Origin: Dokdonella_A ginsengisoli
Lineage (GTDB): Bacteria > Pseudomonadota > Gammaproteobacteria > Xanthomonadales > Rhodanobacteraceae
Direction of reading: 5' to 3'
DNA: 64,000 bases
NCBI RefSeq assembly: GCF_042652785.1
Contig: NZ_JBHSHD010000017.1
Coordinates: 85,747-149,746, forward strand
Shown: positions 38,286-47,450 of the stretch, one piece after another
Numbering within the stretch: the first letter of the stretch is position 1
Layout: each line of letters begins with the position of its first letter
Notes under the pieces: model-generated
What the model was told of the DNA's origin: nothing
The model's input: only the letters and a program-made list of their open reading frames with translations
Databases searched by the model: none
Made by a program: the position numbers and the translations under genes

Positions 38286-39719
38286 TCAGGTGGTTTTCGC
38301 GCGCCCGTAGCGGTCTTCCAGGCGCACGATGTCATCTTCCCCGAAATAGTCGCCGCACTGCACCTCGATCAGATGGATGTCCGTGCCGGTCGGGTTCTCC
38401 AGCCGGTGCACGGTGTTCATCGGGATGTAGGTCGACTCGTTGCGGTTGAGCAGGAACTCCCGCTCGCCCACGCGTACCTTGGCCGTGCCCTCGACCACGG
38501 TCCAGTGCTCGCTGCGGCGATGGTGCAGCTGCAGCGACAGGACGTGGCCCGGCTTCACCGTCAGGCGCTTGACCTTGCAGTCGTCGGCGTCCTCGAGCAC
38601 GGTGTAGCTGCCCCATGGCCGGTGCACGGTCTGGTGCACGCTGGCCGCGGAATGGTTCACCGCGCGCAGGCGCTCGACCACCAGCTTGACCTGCTGCGCG
38701 CGCTCGCGATGCGAGACGAGCACCGCGTCGCCGGTGTCGACGATGACCAGATCCTTGACGCCGACCGCGGCGACCATGCGCGCGTCGGACTGGATGAAGC
38801 AGTTCTCGCTCTCGACCACGATCGCCTGCCCGCGCACGCGGTTGCCGTCGCTGTCGGCCTCGTCGAGGTCGCTGATCGCCTTCCACGAACCGATGTCGCT
38901 CCAGTCGAACGCCGCCGGCACGACGGCCACCTTCGGCGCGCGTTCCATGATCGCGTAGTCGATGGAGATGTCCGGCTGCGCCAGGAACGCCTCGCGCGCG
39001 TACTCGACCGGGCTCTCGTGGCTGGTCGCGTGCGCGTGGCAGGCCTGCGCCGCCGCCAGCACGTCCGGGCAGACCTGCGCGGCGACCTCCAGCAGCGCGT
39101 CGGCGCGGAAGCAGAACATGCCGGAATTCCACACGTAGTCGCCCGAGGCGACGTAGCTCTCGGCCACCTCGCGGCTCGGCTTCTCGACGAAGGCGCCGAC
39201 CTGGCGCCCTTCGCGGCCGTCGATCGCCGCGCCCATGCGCACGTAGCCGAAGCCGGTCTCCGGATGCGTCGGGCGGATGCCGAAGGTGACCAGCCAGCCG
39301 TCCTGCGCCAGCGCAGTGGCGCGGCGGGCGTCGGCGGCGAATGCGTCGATGTCGCGGATCAGATGATCCGCCGGCAGGATCAGCAGCACCGCGTCGGCGC
39401 CGACGTGCTCGCGCGCGTGCAGCGCCGCCAGCACTACCGCCGGCGCGGTGTTGCGGCCGGCCGGTTCGAGCAGAAACGGCAGGCGATCGAGATCGGCGCC
39501 CGGATGCTGCGCGTACTCGTCGCGCGTCAGGAAGTAGTAGTCGCGGCCGGTCACGGTCAGCACCGTGCCGCCGTCGGCGAGCCGCAGGGCGCGGTCCAGC
39601 GTCTTGCGCAGCAGCGACTCGCCGTCGCCCATGCGCATGAACGGCTTCGGATACGCGCTGCGCGACACCGGCCACAAACGGGTGCCGGCGCCGCCGGAAA
39701 GGATTACGGGTACCAACAT
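38286..39719 (-). CDS. manC: Mannose-1-phosphate guanylyltransferase / mannose-6-phosphate isomerase
   Basis: The 477-aa bifunctional enzyme (ManC/XanB type) makes mannose-6-phosphate from fructose-6-phosphate and GDP-mannose from mannose-1-phosphate. The N-terminal nucleotidyltransferase shows LSGGAGTRLWPVSRSAYPKP and FVEKP; the C-terminal cupin isomerase shows RPWGSYTVLE, Q-L-H-H-R-R-S-E-H-W with metal-binding His and Glu, and E-S-T-Y-I-P-x-N-T-V-H-R-L-E-N-P. GGAG lies seven bases before the ATG at 39719; an upstream in-frame extension runs only through repeat sequence and is not real. It lies downstream of rmlBACD, supplying a second nucleotide sugar for the surface polysaccharide. Confidence 0.95.
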   Translation of the reverse strand: MLVPVILSGGAGTRLWPVSRSAYPKPFMRMGDGESLLRKTLDRALRLADGGTVLTVTGRDYYFLTRDEYAQHPGADLDRLPFLLEPAGRNTAPAVVLAALHAREHVGADAVLLILPADHLIRDIDAFAADARRATALAQDGWLVTFGIRPTHPETGFGYVRMGAAIDGREGRQVGAFVEKPSREVAESYVASGDYVWNSGMFCFRADALLEVAAQVCPDVLAAAQACHAHATSHESPVEYAREAFLAQPDISIDYAIMERAPKVAVVPAAFDWSDIGSWKAISDLDEADSDGNRVRGQAIVVESENCFIQSDARMVAAVGVKDLVIVDTGDAVLVSHRERAQQVKLVVERLRAVNHSAASVHQTVHRPWGSYTVLEDADDCKVKRLTVKPGHVLSLQLHHRRSEHWTVVEGTAKVRVGEREFLLNRNESTYIPMNTVHRLENPTGTDIHLIEVQCGDYFGEDDIVRLEDRYGRAKTT

Positions 39720-39783
39720 GGACAAATCTCCGTTCCCTGTCGCCAGGGCATTCTCGTCAGATGCGCGCGTACCGGACGGTGCC

Positions 39784-39903
39784 CCCTCTCCCGCATGCGG
39801 GAGAGGTCGCGCCGCAGGCGCGGGTGAGGGGTTTTCGGAGTGAGGCGTTTCGCTCCGATCCCTCATCCGGCCCTTCGGGCCACCTTCTCCCGCAGGGAGA
39901 AGG
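39784..39903. repeat. Composite palindromic repeats in the manC leader
   Basis: CTCTCCCGCATGCGGGAGAG (39786-39805) is a perfect palindrome followed by CGCGCCGCAGGCGCG and GGTGAGGGG. A second unit at 39837-39903 has GGAG...CTCC, CCGG...CCTTCGGG and CTTCTCCCGCAGGGAGAAG stems. The first family also occurs twice inside lysAC at 54534-54649. The unit sits between the rmlD stop and manC start. Confidence 0.85.
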
Positions 39904-39914
39904 AAAGCCATGCG

Positions 39915-40859
39915 CTAGTCGGAACTCGCGGCGATTTCGCCGAGCACCTCGCCCAGACCCGCGCGCCAATCGGCCAATTCTAGCCCGAATGCGGATTTCA
40001 GCCGGCCGCAGTCGAGCACCGACCAGGCCGGCCGCCGCGCGCGGGTCGGATAGTCGGCCGTCGCGATCGGCAGCACGCGCGGGGCGCGCGCGATCAGGCC
40101 GCGCTCGGCGGCGCCGTGCAGGATCGCCTCGGCGAACTCGAACCAGCTGCAGCGGCCGGCGGCGACGAGGTGGAAGATTCCCTCCGGCACCGGCCCTCCG
40201 TCGGCCAATGCCGCCTGGTGCCTCGCGACCGCCTCCGCCGTGACCCGCGCGATCCAGCGCGCCGGCGTCGGCGCACCGATCTGGTCGGCAACCACGCGCA
40301 GTTCCTCGCGCTCGGCTCCCAGGCGCAGCATCGTGCGCAGGAAATTGTGCCCGTGCGCGGCGTACACCCAGGCGGTGCGGAAGATCAGATGCGCCGCGCC
40401 GCTGTCGCGCAGGGCATTCTCGCCGGCCAGCTTGCTGCGGCCGTAGACGCCGAGCGGCGCCGTCGGATCGTCCTCGCGGTACGGCCGCGTGCCGCGGCCG
40501 TCGAGCCCGCTTCCGTCGAATACGTAGTCGGTCGAATAGTGCACGACCAGCGCACCGCTCGCCTTCGCCCAGGCACCGATCTCGGCCACGGCACGATGGT
40601 TGACGCGGTCGGCGGCTTCCGGCTCGTCCTCGGCGCGATCGACCGCGGTGTAGGCTGCGGCGTTGACGATCACGTCCGCTCCGACCTGCTCCAGCGCCGC
40701 GCGCAGCGAAACCGCGTCGGCCAGATCAGCGGCGATGCCAGCACCGCCGTTCGCCAGCCGGCCGTTGCGCGTGGCGGCGATCACCTCGCCGAGTCCGGCC
40801 AGCGCCGTCGTCAGTTCGCGACCAACCTGACCCGCGGCGCCGAGCACCAGCAGCTTCAC
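39915..40859 (-). CDS. rmlD: dTDP-4-dehydrorhamnose reductase
   Basis: The 314-aa enzyme catalyses the last, NAD(P)H-dependent step of dTDP-L-rhamnose synthesis. It begins VKLLVLGAAGQVGREL (Rossmann GxxGxxG) and has STDYVFDG, the Y-G-R-S-K catalytic pair (YGRSKLAGE) and FRTAWVY, all typical of RmlD. The GTG start at 40859 overlaps the rmlC stop as GTGA. The length is close to the usual 290-310 aa. Confidence 0.94.
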   Translation of the reverse strand: MKLLVLGAAGQVGRELTTALAGLGEVIAATRNGRLANGGAGIAADLADAVSLRAALEQVGADVIVNAAAYTAVDRAEDEPEAADRVNHRAVAEIGAWAKASGALVVHYSTDYVFDGSGLDGRGTRPYREDDPTAPLGVYGRSKLAGENALRDSGAAHLIFRTAWVYAAHGHNFLRTMLRLGAEREELRVVADQIGAPTPARWIARVTAEAVARHQAALADGGPVPEGIFHLVAAGRCSWFEFAEAILHGAAERGLIARAPRVLPIATADYPTRARRPAWSVLDCGRLKSAFGLELADWRAGLGEVLGEIAASSD

Positions 40860-41413
40860 GGCGAATACGTCGGCAACTTCGCGCGCGGCACGTCGGCGAG
40901 CAGCGGCGTCCTGGTGTCCTTGTCCGACAGCACGGGCCGGGCGATCGGCCAGTCGATGGCGATCGCCGGATCGTTCCAGCGCACGCCGGCATCGGCGGCC
41001 GCGTCGTACAGCGCGGTGCACTGGTAGGCGAACGTGGCGTACTCGGACAGCACGGCGAAGCCGTGGGCAAAGCCTTCCGGGATCCAGAAATGGCGCTTGT
41101 TGTCGGCGGACAGGATCGCCGCGGCCCAGCGTCCGAACGTCGGCGAGCCGACGCGGATGTCGACGGCGACGTCGTAGACCTCGCCCTCGGTCACGCTGAC
41201 CAGCTTGCCCTGCGGATTGGGCCACTGGTAGTGCAGCCCGCGCAGCACGCCGTGCGCCGAGCGCGACACGTTGGACTGCACGAAGCGCAGGTCCAGACCC
41301 GCCTCGGCGAACGTGCGCGCGTTGAAGCTTTCGTAGAAATAGCCGCGCGCGTCGCCGAACACGGCAGGCTCGACGACCAGGCAGCCCGGCAGCGCGGTCT
41401 GGACGATCTTCAC
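40856..41413 (-). CDS. rmlC: dTDP-4-dehydrorhamnose 3,5-epimerase
   Basis: The 185-aa cupin enzyme epimerises dTDP-4-keto-6-deoxyglucose at C3 and C5. FGDARGYFYESFN, the QSNVSRSAHGVLRGLHYQ block with the catalytic His, and FWIPEGFAHGFAVLSE are diagnostic. The GTG start at 41413 overlaps the rmlA stop by four bases (GTGA), and its own stop overlaps rmlD the same way, so rmlA, rmlC and rmlD are translationally coupled. Confidence 0.95.
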   Translation of the reverse strand: MKIVQTALPGCLVVEPAVFGDARGYFYESFNARTFAEAGLDLRFVQSNVSRSAHGVLRGLHYQWPNPQGKLVSVTEGEVYDVAVDIRVGSPTFGRWAAAILSADNKRHFWIPEGFAHGFAVLSEYATFAYQCTALYDAAADAGVRWNDPAIAIDWPIARPVLSDKDTRTPLLADVPRAKLPTYSP

Positions 41414-42297
41414 GTGACCGGCCCCTGGCGGACCAGCTGCTGCAGGTAGCGCCCGTAGCCGTTCTTGGCCAGCGGCGCGGCCAGGCGCAGCACCTGCTCG
41501 GCATCGATCCAGTGCTTCTGGAAGGCGATCTCCTCCGGGCAGCAGACCTTCAGGCCCTGCCGGCTCTCGATCGTCTCGATGAAGTTCGACGCCTCGACCA
41601 GCGACTCGTGCGTGCCGGTGTCGAGCCAGGCGTAGCCGCGGCCGAGCTTCTCCAGCATCAGCGAGCTTTCGTCGAGATAGCAGCGGTTGAGATCGGTGAT
41701 CTCCAGCTCGCCGCGCGCGGAGGGCTTGAGCGACGCGGCGAAGTCGCACACGCGTCCGTCGTAGAAGTACAGGCCGGTGACGGCCCAGTTCGAACGCGGC
41801 TCGGCGGGCTTTTCCTCGAGCCCGACGACCTTGCCCCGGGCGTCGAACTCGGCCACGCCGTAGCGCTCCGGATCGCGCACCCAGTAGCCGAACACGGTGG
41901 CGCCGCGCGCGCGCGCGTCGGCCGCGGCGAGCTGCTCGGTCAGGCCGTGCCCGTAGAAGATGTTGTCGCCGAGGATCAAGCAGCTGGGCCTGCCGTCGAC
42001 GAACTCGCGCCCGATCAGGAACGCCTGCGCGAGGCCGTCGGGCGAAGGCTGCACCGCGTAGCGGATCGACATGCCCCACTGCGAACCGTCGCCGAGCAGC
42101 CGCTCGAACAGCGCCTGCTCGTGCGGCGTGTTGATCACCAGCACCTCGCGCACGCCGGCCAGCATCAGCGTCGACAGCGGGTAGTAGATCATCGGCTTGT
42201 CGTACACCGGCAGCAGCTGCTTGCTGACCGCCTGCGTCAGCGGGTACAGCCGCGTGCCGGAGCCGCCGGCGAGGATGATGCCGCGTCGGGTCGTCAT
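41410..42297 (-). CDS. rmlA: Glucose-1-phosphate thymidylyltransferase
   Basis: The 295-aa enzyme joins dTTP and glucose-1-phosphate in the first step of dTDP-rhamnose synthesis. The N-terminus GIILAGGSGTRLYPLTQAVS and KQLLPVYDKPMIYYPLS, the LGDNIFYG block, and EEKPAEPRSNWAVTGLYFYD are all typical. The ATG at 42297 is preceded by an AGAGAG-type site. A pair of REP-like repeats separates it from rmlB by 141 bases. Confidence 0.95.
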   Translation of the reverse strand: MTTRRGIILAGGSGTRLYPLTQAVSKQLLPVYDKPMIYYPLSTLMLAGVREVLVINTPHEQALFERLLGDGSQWGMSIRYAVQPSPDGLAQAFLIGREFVDGRPSCLILGDNIFYGHGLTEQLAAADARARGATVFGYWVRDPERYGVAEFDARGKVVGLEEKPAEPRSNWAVTGLYFYDGRVCDFAASLKPSARGELEITDLNRCYLDESSLMLEKLGRGYAWLDTGTHESLVEASNFIETIESRQGLKVCCPEEIAFQKHWIDAEQVLRLAAPLAKNGYGRYLQQLVRQGPVT

Positions 42298-42330
42298 GTC
42301 GTCTCTCTTGCCTGTCCTGCCTTTTCGCCC

Positions 42331-42410
42331 TCATTCCCGCGCGAGCGGGAATCCCCATTCACGACGGACCGCACACGACGGACCGCAGTGGATGCCCGCT
42401 CGCGCGGGTA
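42331..42410. repeat. REP-like palindrome pair plus 14-base tandem repeat between rmlB and rmlA
   Basis: The unit at 42331-42354 (TCATTCCCGC...GCGGGAATCC) and a diverged unit at 42391-42410 (GATGCCCGCTCGCGCGGGTA) flank two 14-base copies of ACGACGGACCGCA plus one base (42361-42374 and 42375-42388). The repeats lie in the transcribed gap of the rml operon and may separate expression of rmlB from rmlA. Confidence 0.8.
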
Positions 42411-42438
42411 CGGCGGCGGCGACGGGTGAAGTGTCCGC

Positions 42439-43491
42439 TCACACACCCAGCCGCTCCATGCGGTAGCTGCCGTCGAGCACGCGGCCGACCCAGTCCTGGT
42501 GGTCGAGGTACCAGTCGACCGTGCGCGCGATGCCGCTCTCGAAGGATTCGCTCTGCGTCCAGCCCAGTTCGCTCTTGAGCCGGCTCGCGTCGATCGCGTA
42601 GCGGCGGTCGTGGCCGGGGCGGTCCTTCACGTAGCTGATCAGCGCTTCGCGGCGACGGCCGTCGGCCAGCGGTCGCCGCTCGTCGAGCAGCGCGCAGATC
42701 GTCTTCACGACGTGGATGTTCTCGCGCTCGGCGTCGCCGCCGACGTTGTAGACCTCGCCGACGCGGCCGGCCTCGAGCACGCGCCCGATCGCCTTCACGT
42801 GGTCGCCGACGTAGAGCCAGTCGCGCACGTTGCGGCCGTCGCCGTAGACCGGCAGCGCTTCCCCGGCGAGCGCCTTCTGGATCATCAGCGGAATCAGCTT
42901 CTCGGGAAACTGGTACGGGCCGTAGTTGTTGGAGCAGTTGGTGGTCAGCGTCGGCAGGCCGTAGGTGTGGTGGAACGCGCGCACGAGATGATCGGACGCC
43001 GCCTTCGACGCCGAGTACGGCGAGTTCGGCTGGTACGGCGATTCCTCGGTGAAGCGCCCCTGCGCACCGAGCGAGCCGTACACCTCGTCGGTGGACACGT
43101 GCAGGAAGCGGAACGCAGCCCGTTCCGCGGCCGGCAGCTCGCGCCAGTAGCCGAGGACGCATTCGAGCAGGGTCAGCGTGCCGACGACGTTGGTCTGCAC
43201 GAACGCGGCCGGGCCGTCGATCGAGCGGTCGACGTGCGATTCCGCCGCGAAGTTCACCACCGCATCGGGCCGATGTCCGGCCAGCACGCGGCGCACGAAG
43301 GCGGCGTCGCCGATGTCGCCGTGCTCGAACGCGTAGTCGGGACGCCCCTCGATCGCGGCCAGCGTGTCGAGATTGCCGGCATAGGTCAGTGCGTCGAGAT
43401 TGACGATGCGCCAGCCGCCGGCGGCCAGCGTGTCGAGCACGAAATTGCCGCCGATGAAACCGGCACCGCCGGTGACGAGTAGGGTCTTCAT
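42439..43491 (-). CDS. rmlB: dTDP-glucose 4,6-dehydratase
   Basis: The 350-aa NAD-dependent extended SDR performs the second step of dTDP-rhamnose synthesis. The dinucleotide site TGGAGFIGGNFV, the FAAESHVDRSI block, STDEVYGSLG with catalytic Thr/Asp/Glu, YSASKAASDH with Tyr and Lys, and the RPGHDRRYAID stretch all fit RmlB. It is the first gene of the rmlBACD cluster and 130 bases downstream of ssb on the same strand. Confidence 0.96.
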   Translation of the reverse strand: MKTLLVTGGAGFIGGNFVLDTLAAGGWRIVNLDALTYAGNLDTLAAIEGRPDYAFEHGDIGDAAFVRRVLAGHRPDAVVNFAAESHVDRSIDGPAAFVQTNVVGTLTLLECVLGYWRELPAAERAAFRFLHVSTDEVYGSLGAQGRFTEESPYQPNSPYSASKAASDHLVRAFHHTYGLPTLTTNCSNNYGPYQFPEKLIPLMIQKALAGEALPVYGDGRNVRDWLYVGDHVKAIGRVLEAGRVGEVYNVGGDAERENIHVVKTICALLDERRPLADGRRREALISYVKDRPGHDRRYAIDASRLKSELGWTQSESFESGIARTVDWYLDHQDWVGRVLDGSYRMERLGV

Positions 43492-43621
43492 GCGTTCCGG
43501 GAGCCGTTCACGAGAAAGGCCGGTATCCCGGCCCTTCGTTCATCCTAGCCTGTCGGGCGAGGCGAGGCCAAGCCGGCGCGGGCGGCGGGAAGTCCGCTGC
43601 GCGGCGCCGTCGGCGCCCGCC

Positions 43622-44239
<618 letters not shown>

Positions 44240-44369
44240 GGAATGCCTCTGCCCTGGAACCGTGGGGAACGGCGCGCAGTATCGCATGCTGGCCCGCGCG
44301 CGAAACCGCCCCGCGCGCCGCGCCGATGTGTCAGCCGCTGCCGCCGCGGCGTGTCGTCCATCGCCGCGG

Positions 44370-44927
44370 TCAGCCTTCCGCCGACGGCATCCGCGCGGCG
44401 GGCCAGCGCCGCGTCGTGCGCTGGAAGAACAGGTTGTTGGGCACCTGCAAGGTGGTGCCGCCGTCCTCGAGCAGGGTCGTGTAGACCATGTTGATGTCGA
44501 CCACGTCGCCCTTCAGGCCGGGCTTTTCGCCGTTCTCGAGCACCTCGATGCGGTCGTGCAGGCGGAACGGGCGCATGACGACGATCAGCAAGGTGCAGAA
44601 CAGGTTCGACAGCACGCTCCAGGCGGCGAAGAAGGCGATCGCGCCGACCGCCGCGAAGCCGGTGAACGCGGTCCACAGCACCGCGCCGGACACGCCGAAC
44701 AGCTGCAGGATCGCGAACAGCGCCGCGATGTTGATCGCCGAGCCGGCGACGCGGCGCGGCACCGCCATCATCTTCTCCGACAGCTGGTAGCGCTCGCGCA
44801 GGCGCGCGGCGACGCCGCGCACCAGGCGCCGCGCCAGCCAGGCGACCAGCAGCACGAGCAGGACGAGCAGCGCCGTGGTGACGACGTCCAGCCACGGCTG
44901 GATCCATTCGGGCAGGTTTTGCCTCAT
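44370..44927 (-). CDS. Small MscS-type mechanosensitive channel
   Basis: The 185-aa membrane protein has a first helix (VVTTALLVLLVLLVAWLA), a second one around INIAALFAILQLFGVSG and the pore-lining helix rich in Gly and Ala (FTGFAAVGAIAFFAAWSVLSNLFC), then a short beta domain (FRLHDRIEVLENG, GDVVDINMVYTTLLEDGGT, VPNNLFF). This is the MscS core without the large C-terminal cage, as in short homologues. It would release solutes on osmotic downshift. A GTG 12 bases upstream is an alternative start. Confidence 0.88.
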   Translation of the reverse strand: MRQNLPEWIQPWLDVVTTALLVLLVLLVAWLARRLVRGVAARLRERYQLSEKMMAVPRRVAGSAINIAALFAILQLFGVSGAVLWTAFTGFAAVGAIAFFAAWSVLSNLFCTLLIVVMRPFRLHDRIEVLENGEKPGLKGDVVDINMVYTTLLEDGGTTLQVPNNLFFQRTTRRWPAARMPSAEG

Positions 44928-45079
44928 CGGCGCGGACACCGGCAGCGGGAAACGGCGAATTTTACCCGCTCCCCGCGCGAGGGCCTGAACGCACCTGCGA
45001 CGACGCGGCGCGCCGCCGCGGCCAGCCCGCGACGGCGGGCCGCTATACTTGCGCCCCCGCCAACCGCCCCATCGCCTGG

Positions 45080-46081
45080 ATGTCCGCCGTACCGCACGAA
45101 CCCACCCGCATCGAACGCTTCTCCGACGTGCAGACGCTGGCCAAGGCCGACATGGCGGCGGTCGACGCGCTGATCCGCCACCGCCTCGCCTCCGACGTCG
45201 TGCTGATCAACCAGGTCGCCGAGCACATCATCGGCGGCGGCGGCAAGCGCCTGCGCCCGATGCTGCACCTGCTCGCCGCGCAGGCGGCCGGCTACGGCGG
45301 ACGCCAGCACGTGCAGCTGGCGGCGGTGATCGAGTTCATCCACACCTCGACCCTGCTGCACGACGATGTCGTCGACGAATCGGACCTGCGCCGCGGCCGC
45401 CAGACCGCCAACGCGGTCTGGGGCAACGCGGCCAGCGTGCTGGTCGGCGATTTCCTCTACTCGCGCTCGTTCCAGATGATGGTCGAGCTCGACAGCATGC
45501 GCGTCATGCGCATCCTCGCCGACACCACCAACCGCATCGCCGAAGGCGAGGTGCTGCAGCTGCTGAACATCGGCAATCCGGACACCGGCGAGCAGGCCTA
45601 TCTCGACGTGATCGAGCGCAAGACCGCCGTGCTGTTCGCCGCGGCGACGCGCCTGGGCGCGGTGCTGGCGGACCTGCCGGCCGAGCAGGAGGACGCGCTG
45701 GCGCGCTACGGGCTGGATCTGGGCTACGCGTTCCAGATCGCCGACGACGTGCTCGACTACGCCTCCGACGCCGGCACGCTGGGCAAGAACATCGGCGACG
45801 ATCTCGCCGAGGGCAAGCCGACCCTGCCGCTGATCCTGGCCATCGAGCGCAGCGATCCGGCGCAGGCGGCGATGCTCAAGCGCGCGATCCAGGCCGGCGG
45901 CCTCGACGCGCTCGACGACGTGCTCGCGGCGATCCGCGCGACCGACGCGCTGACCGCCTCGCGCGACCGCGCGCATGCGTACGCACGTTCCGCGCGCGAC
46001 GCGCTGGCGGCGCTGCCGGCCGGCGACGCGCGCGACGCGCTGGCCGTGCTGGCCGACTACGCGGTCGACCGCACGCGCTGA
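45080..46081 (+). CDS. ispB: Octaprenyl diphosphate synthase
   Basis: The 333-aa trans-prenyltransferase builds the side chain of ubiquinone. It has GGGGKRLRPML, the first Asp-rich motif D-D-V-V-D-E in LLHDDVVDESDLRRG, the KTAVLFAAATRLGA block and the second Asp-rich motif D-D-V-L-D-Y. A -10-like TATACT at 45043-45048 lies upstream, as for many genes of this group. The gene is divergent from the MscS-type gene. Confidence 0.94.
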   Translation: MSAVPHEPTRIERFSDVQTLAKADMAAVDALIRHRLASDVVLINQVAEHIIGGGGKRLRPMLHLLAAQAAGYGGRQHVQLAAVIEFIHTSTLLHDDVVDESDLRRGRQTANAVWGNAASVLVGDFLYSRSFQMMVELDSMRVMRILADTTNRIAEGEVLQLLNIGNPDTGEQAYLDVIERKTAVLFAAATRLGAVLADLPAEQEDALARYGLDLGYAFQIADDVLDYASDAGTLGKNIGDDLAEGKPTLPLILAIERSDPAQAAMLKRAIQAGGLDALDDVLAAIRATDALTASRDRAHAYARSARDALAALPAGDARDALAVLADYAVDRTR

Positions 46082-46109
46082 CGCGGCCCGGCCGCGCCGC
46101 TGCGGCCGC

Positions 46110-46559
46110 TCAGTCGCGGCGGTCCCGCTCGGACGCCGCTTCGTCTCCCTCGACCTCGTCGCAGCCGATGTCGTGGCCGCCGGCGGCGATGTCCGCGCGC
46201 GCCTTCTTGGCCAGATCGCGATAGCGCAGGCGCACGCGGTCGAGCGCTTCCTCGTCCAGTTCCTCCAGATCGAGCAGCGCGTTGTGCGCACCCTCGATCG
46301 CGCGGATCATCTCGTCGAGCTTGACGTGCATCGCCTCCGAGTCGCGGTTCTGCGTGTTCTGGATCAGGAACACCATCAGGAAGGTGACGATCGTGGTGCC
46401 GGTGTTGATGACCAGCTGCCAGGTGTCGCTGAAGCCGAACAGCGGGCCGGTCACGGCCCAGACCACGACGACGAGGCCGGCCAGCGCGAAGGTGCCGGCG
46501 CGGCCGGTCAGGCGCGAGGCGGCGCTGGCGAAGCGCGTGAATCCGCCGCGGTTCCTCAT
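46110..46559 (-). CDS. Low-affinity iron permease family protein
   Basis: This 149-aa protein has two membrane helices (FALAGLVVVVWAVTGPLFGF and LVINTGTTIVTFLMVFLIQ) followed by Q-N-T-Q-N-R-D-S-E-A-M-H-V-K-L-D-E, the signature of the low-affinity iron permease family of bacteria. The C-terminal 50 residues are highly charged with a likely helical coil. Iron transport is not proven for the bacterial members. It overlaps nothing and converges with ispB. Confidence 0.88.
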   Translation of the reverse strand: MRNRGGFTRFASAASRLTGRAGTFALAGLVVVVWAVTGPLFGFSDTWQLVINTGTTIVTFLMVFLIQNTQNRDSEAMHVKLDEMIRAIEGAHNALLDLEELDEEALDRVRLRYRDLAKKARADIAAGGHDIGCDEVEGDEAASERDRRD

Positions 46560-46570
46560 CGCACCTGCGC

Positions 46571-47362
46571 CTATTTCGCTGCGAAGACGTCGCCGAAGAA
46601 CGTGCGCATCTGCGCGAAGGCGCGCTTGGCCGTGCGCTCGTCGTAGCGGCAGCCCGGCGTCGAACTGTCGGCGCCCGGGATCGCGAAGCAGTGCACGGCG
46701 CCGCCGTAGCTGAAGAACTGCCAGTCGACCTTGGCCTCGCGCATCTCCTGCTGGAATCCGGCGATCTGCTCGGGCGATTCGAACTTGTCGTCGGCGCCGT
46801 GCAGCACCAGCACGCTGGCCTTGACGTTCTTCGCCAGCGCGGGATCGTCGGTGGAGAGGTTGCCGTGGAAGGACACCACGCCGGCGACGTCGGCGCCGCT
46901 GCGCGCGAGATCGAGCGTGGTGGCGCCGCCGAAGCAGAAGCCGAACGCGCCCCAGTGCCGGCCGTCCAGCGGCGCCTTGCCGGCCTGCGCCTTCAGCTGC
47001 GCCAGCGCCGCGCCGATGCGCGCGCGCAGTTCGCTGCGGTTCTGGTACAGCGCCTTGGTCGCCGCGCCCGCCTGCTCGGGAGTCTTCGGCCGCGCGTCGG
47101 TGCCGTAGACGTCGGCGACCAGCACCACGTAGTCCTTGCCGGCGATCTTCTCCGCCAGGGCGAGGTTGTCCGGCGTGATGCCGAGCCAGTCCGGCGTCAT
47201 CACCAGGCCGGGACGCGCGGTCTTCGCCGCGTCGTCGTAGACCAGCACGCTCTGCATCTTCTTGCCGCCGACTTCGTAGTCGATCGGACGGGAGACCATC
47301 GCCGCCTGCAGCGGGGCGGCGAATGCGGCGGCGAGGGCGAGAACGAACAGGCGCGTGCGCAT
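46571..47362 (-). CDS. Exported dienelactone hydrolase family protein
   Basis: The 263-aa alpha/beta hydrolase has a signal peptide (MRTRLFVLALAAAFAAPLQA), and the nucleophile elbow G-F-C-F-G-G with Cys in place of Ser, as in dienelactone hydrolases, followed by HGADDKFESPEQ (Asp) and GGAVHCF (His). Family enzymes open lactone rings or cleave esters; the export signal suggests a periplasmic esterase-like role rather than aromatic catabolism. It starts 11 bases upstream of the iron-permease-like gene and may share its transcript. Confidence 0.88.
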   Translation of the reverse strand: MRTRLFVLALAAAFAAPLQAAMVSRPIDYEVGGKKMQSVLVYDDAAKTARPGLVMTPDWLGITPDNLALAEKIAGKDYVVLVADVYGTDARPKTPEQAGAATKALYQNRSELRARIGAALAQLKAQAGKAPLDGRHWGAFGFCFGGATTLDLARSGADVAGVVSFHGNLSTDDPALAKNVKASVLVLHGADDKFESPEQIAGFQQEMREAKVDWQFFSYGGAVHCFAIPGADSSTPGCRYDERTAKRAFAQMRTFFGDVFAAK

Positions 47363-47450
47363 GACGGATTCCTCCAGGGAGAGACGTCCATCATACGTCG
47401 CGCTGCGCGATCGCGGCCTTCGCCCGCGTCGTGCCGGCGGCGGCTCCGCC

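Noticed and set aside
39780..39911. N-terminal extension of manC through the repeat region
   Set aside because: The extension encodes only palindromic repeat sequence and ManC proteins start at MLVPVILSGG; GGAG precedes the ATG at 39719.
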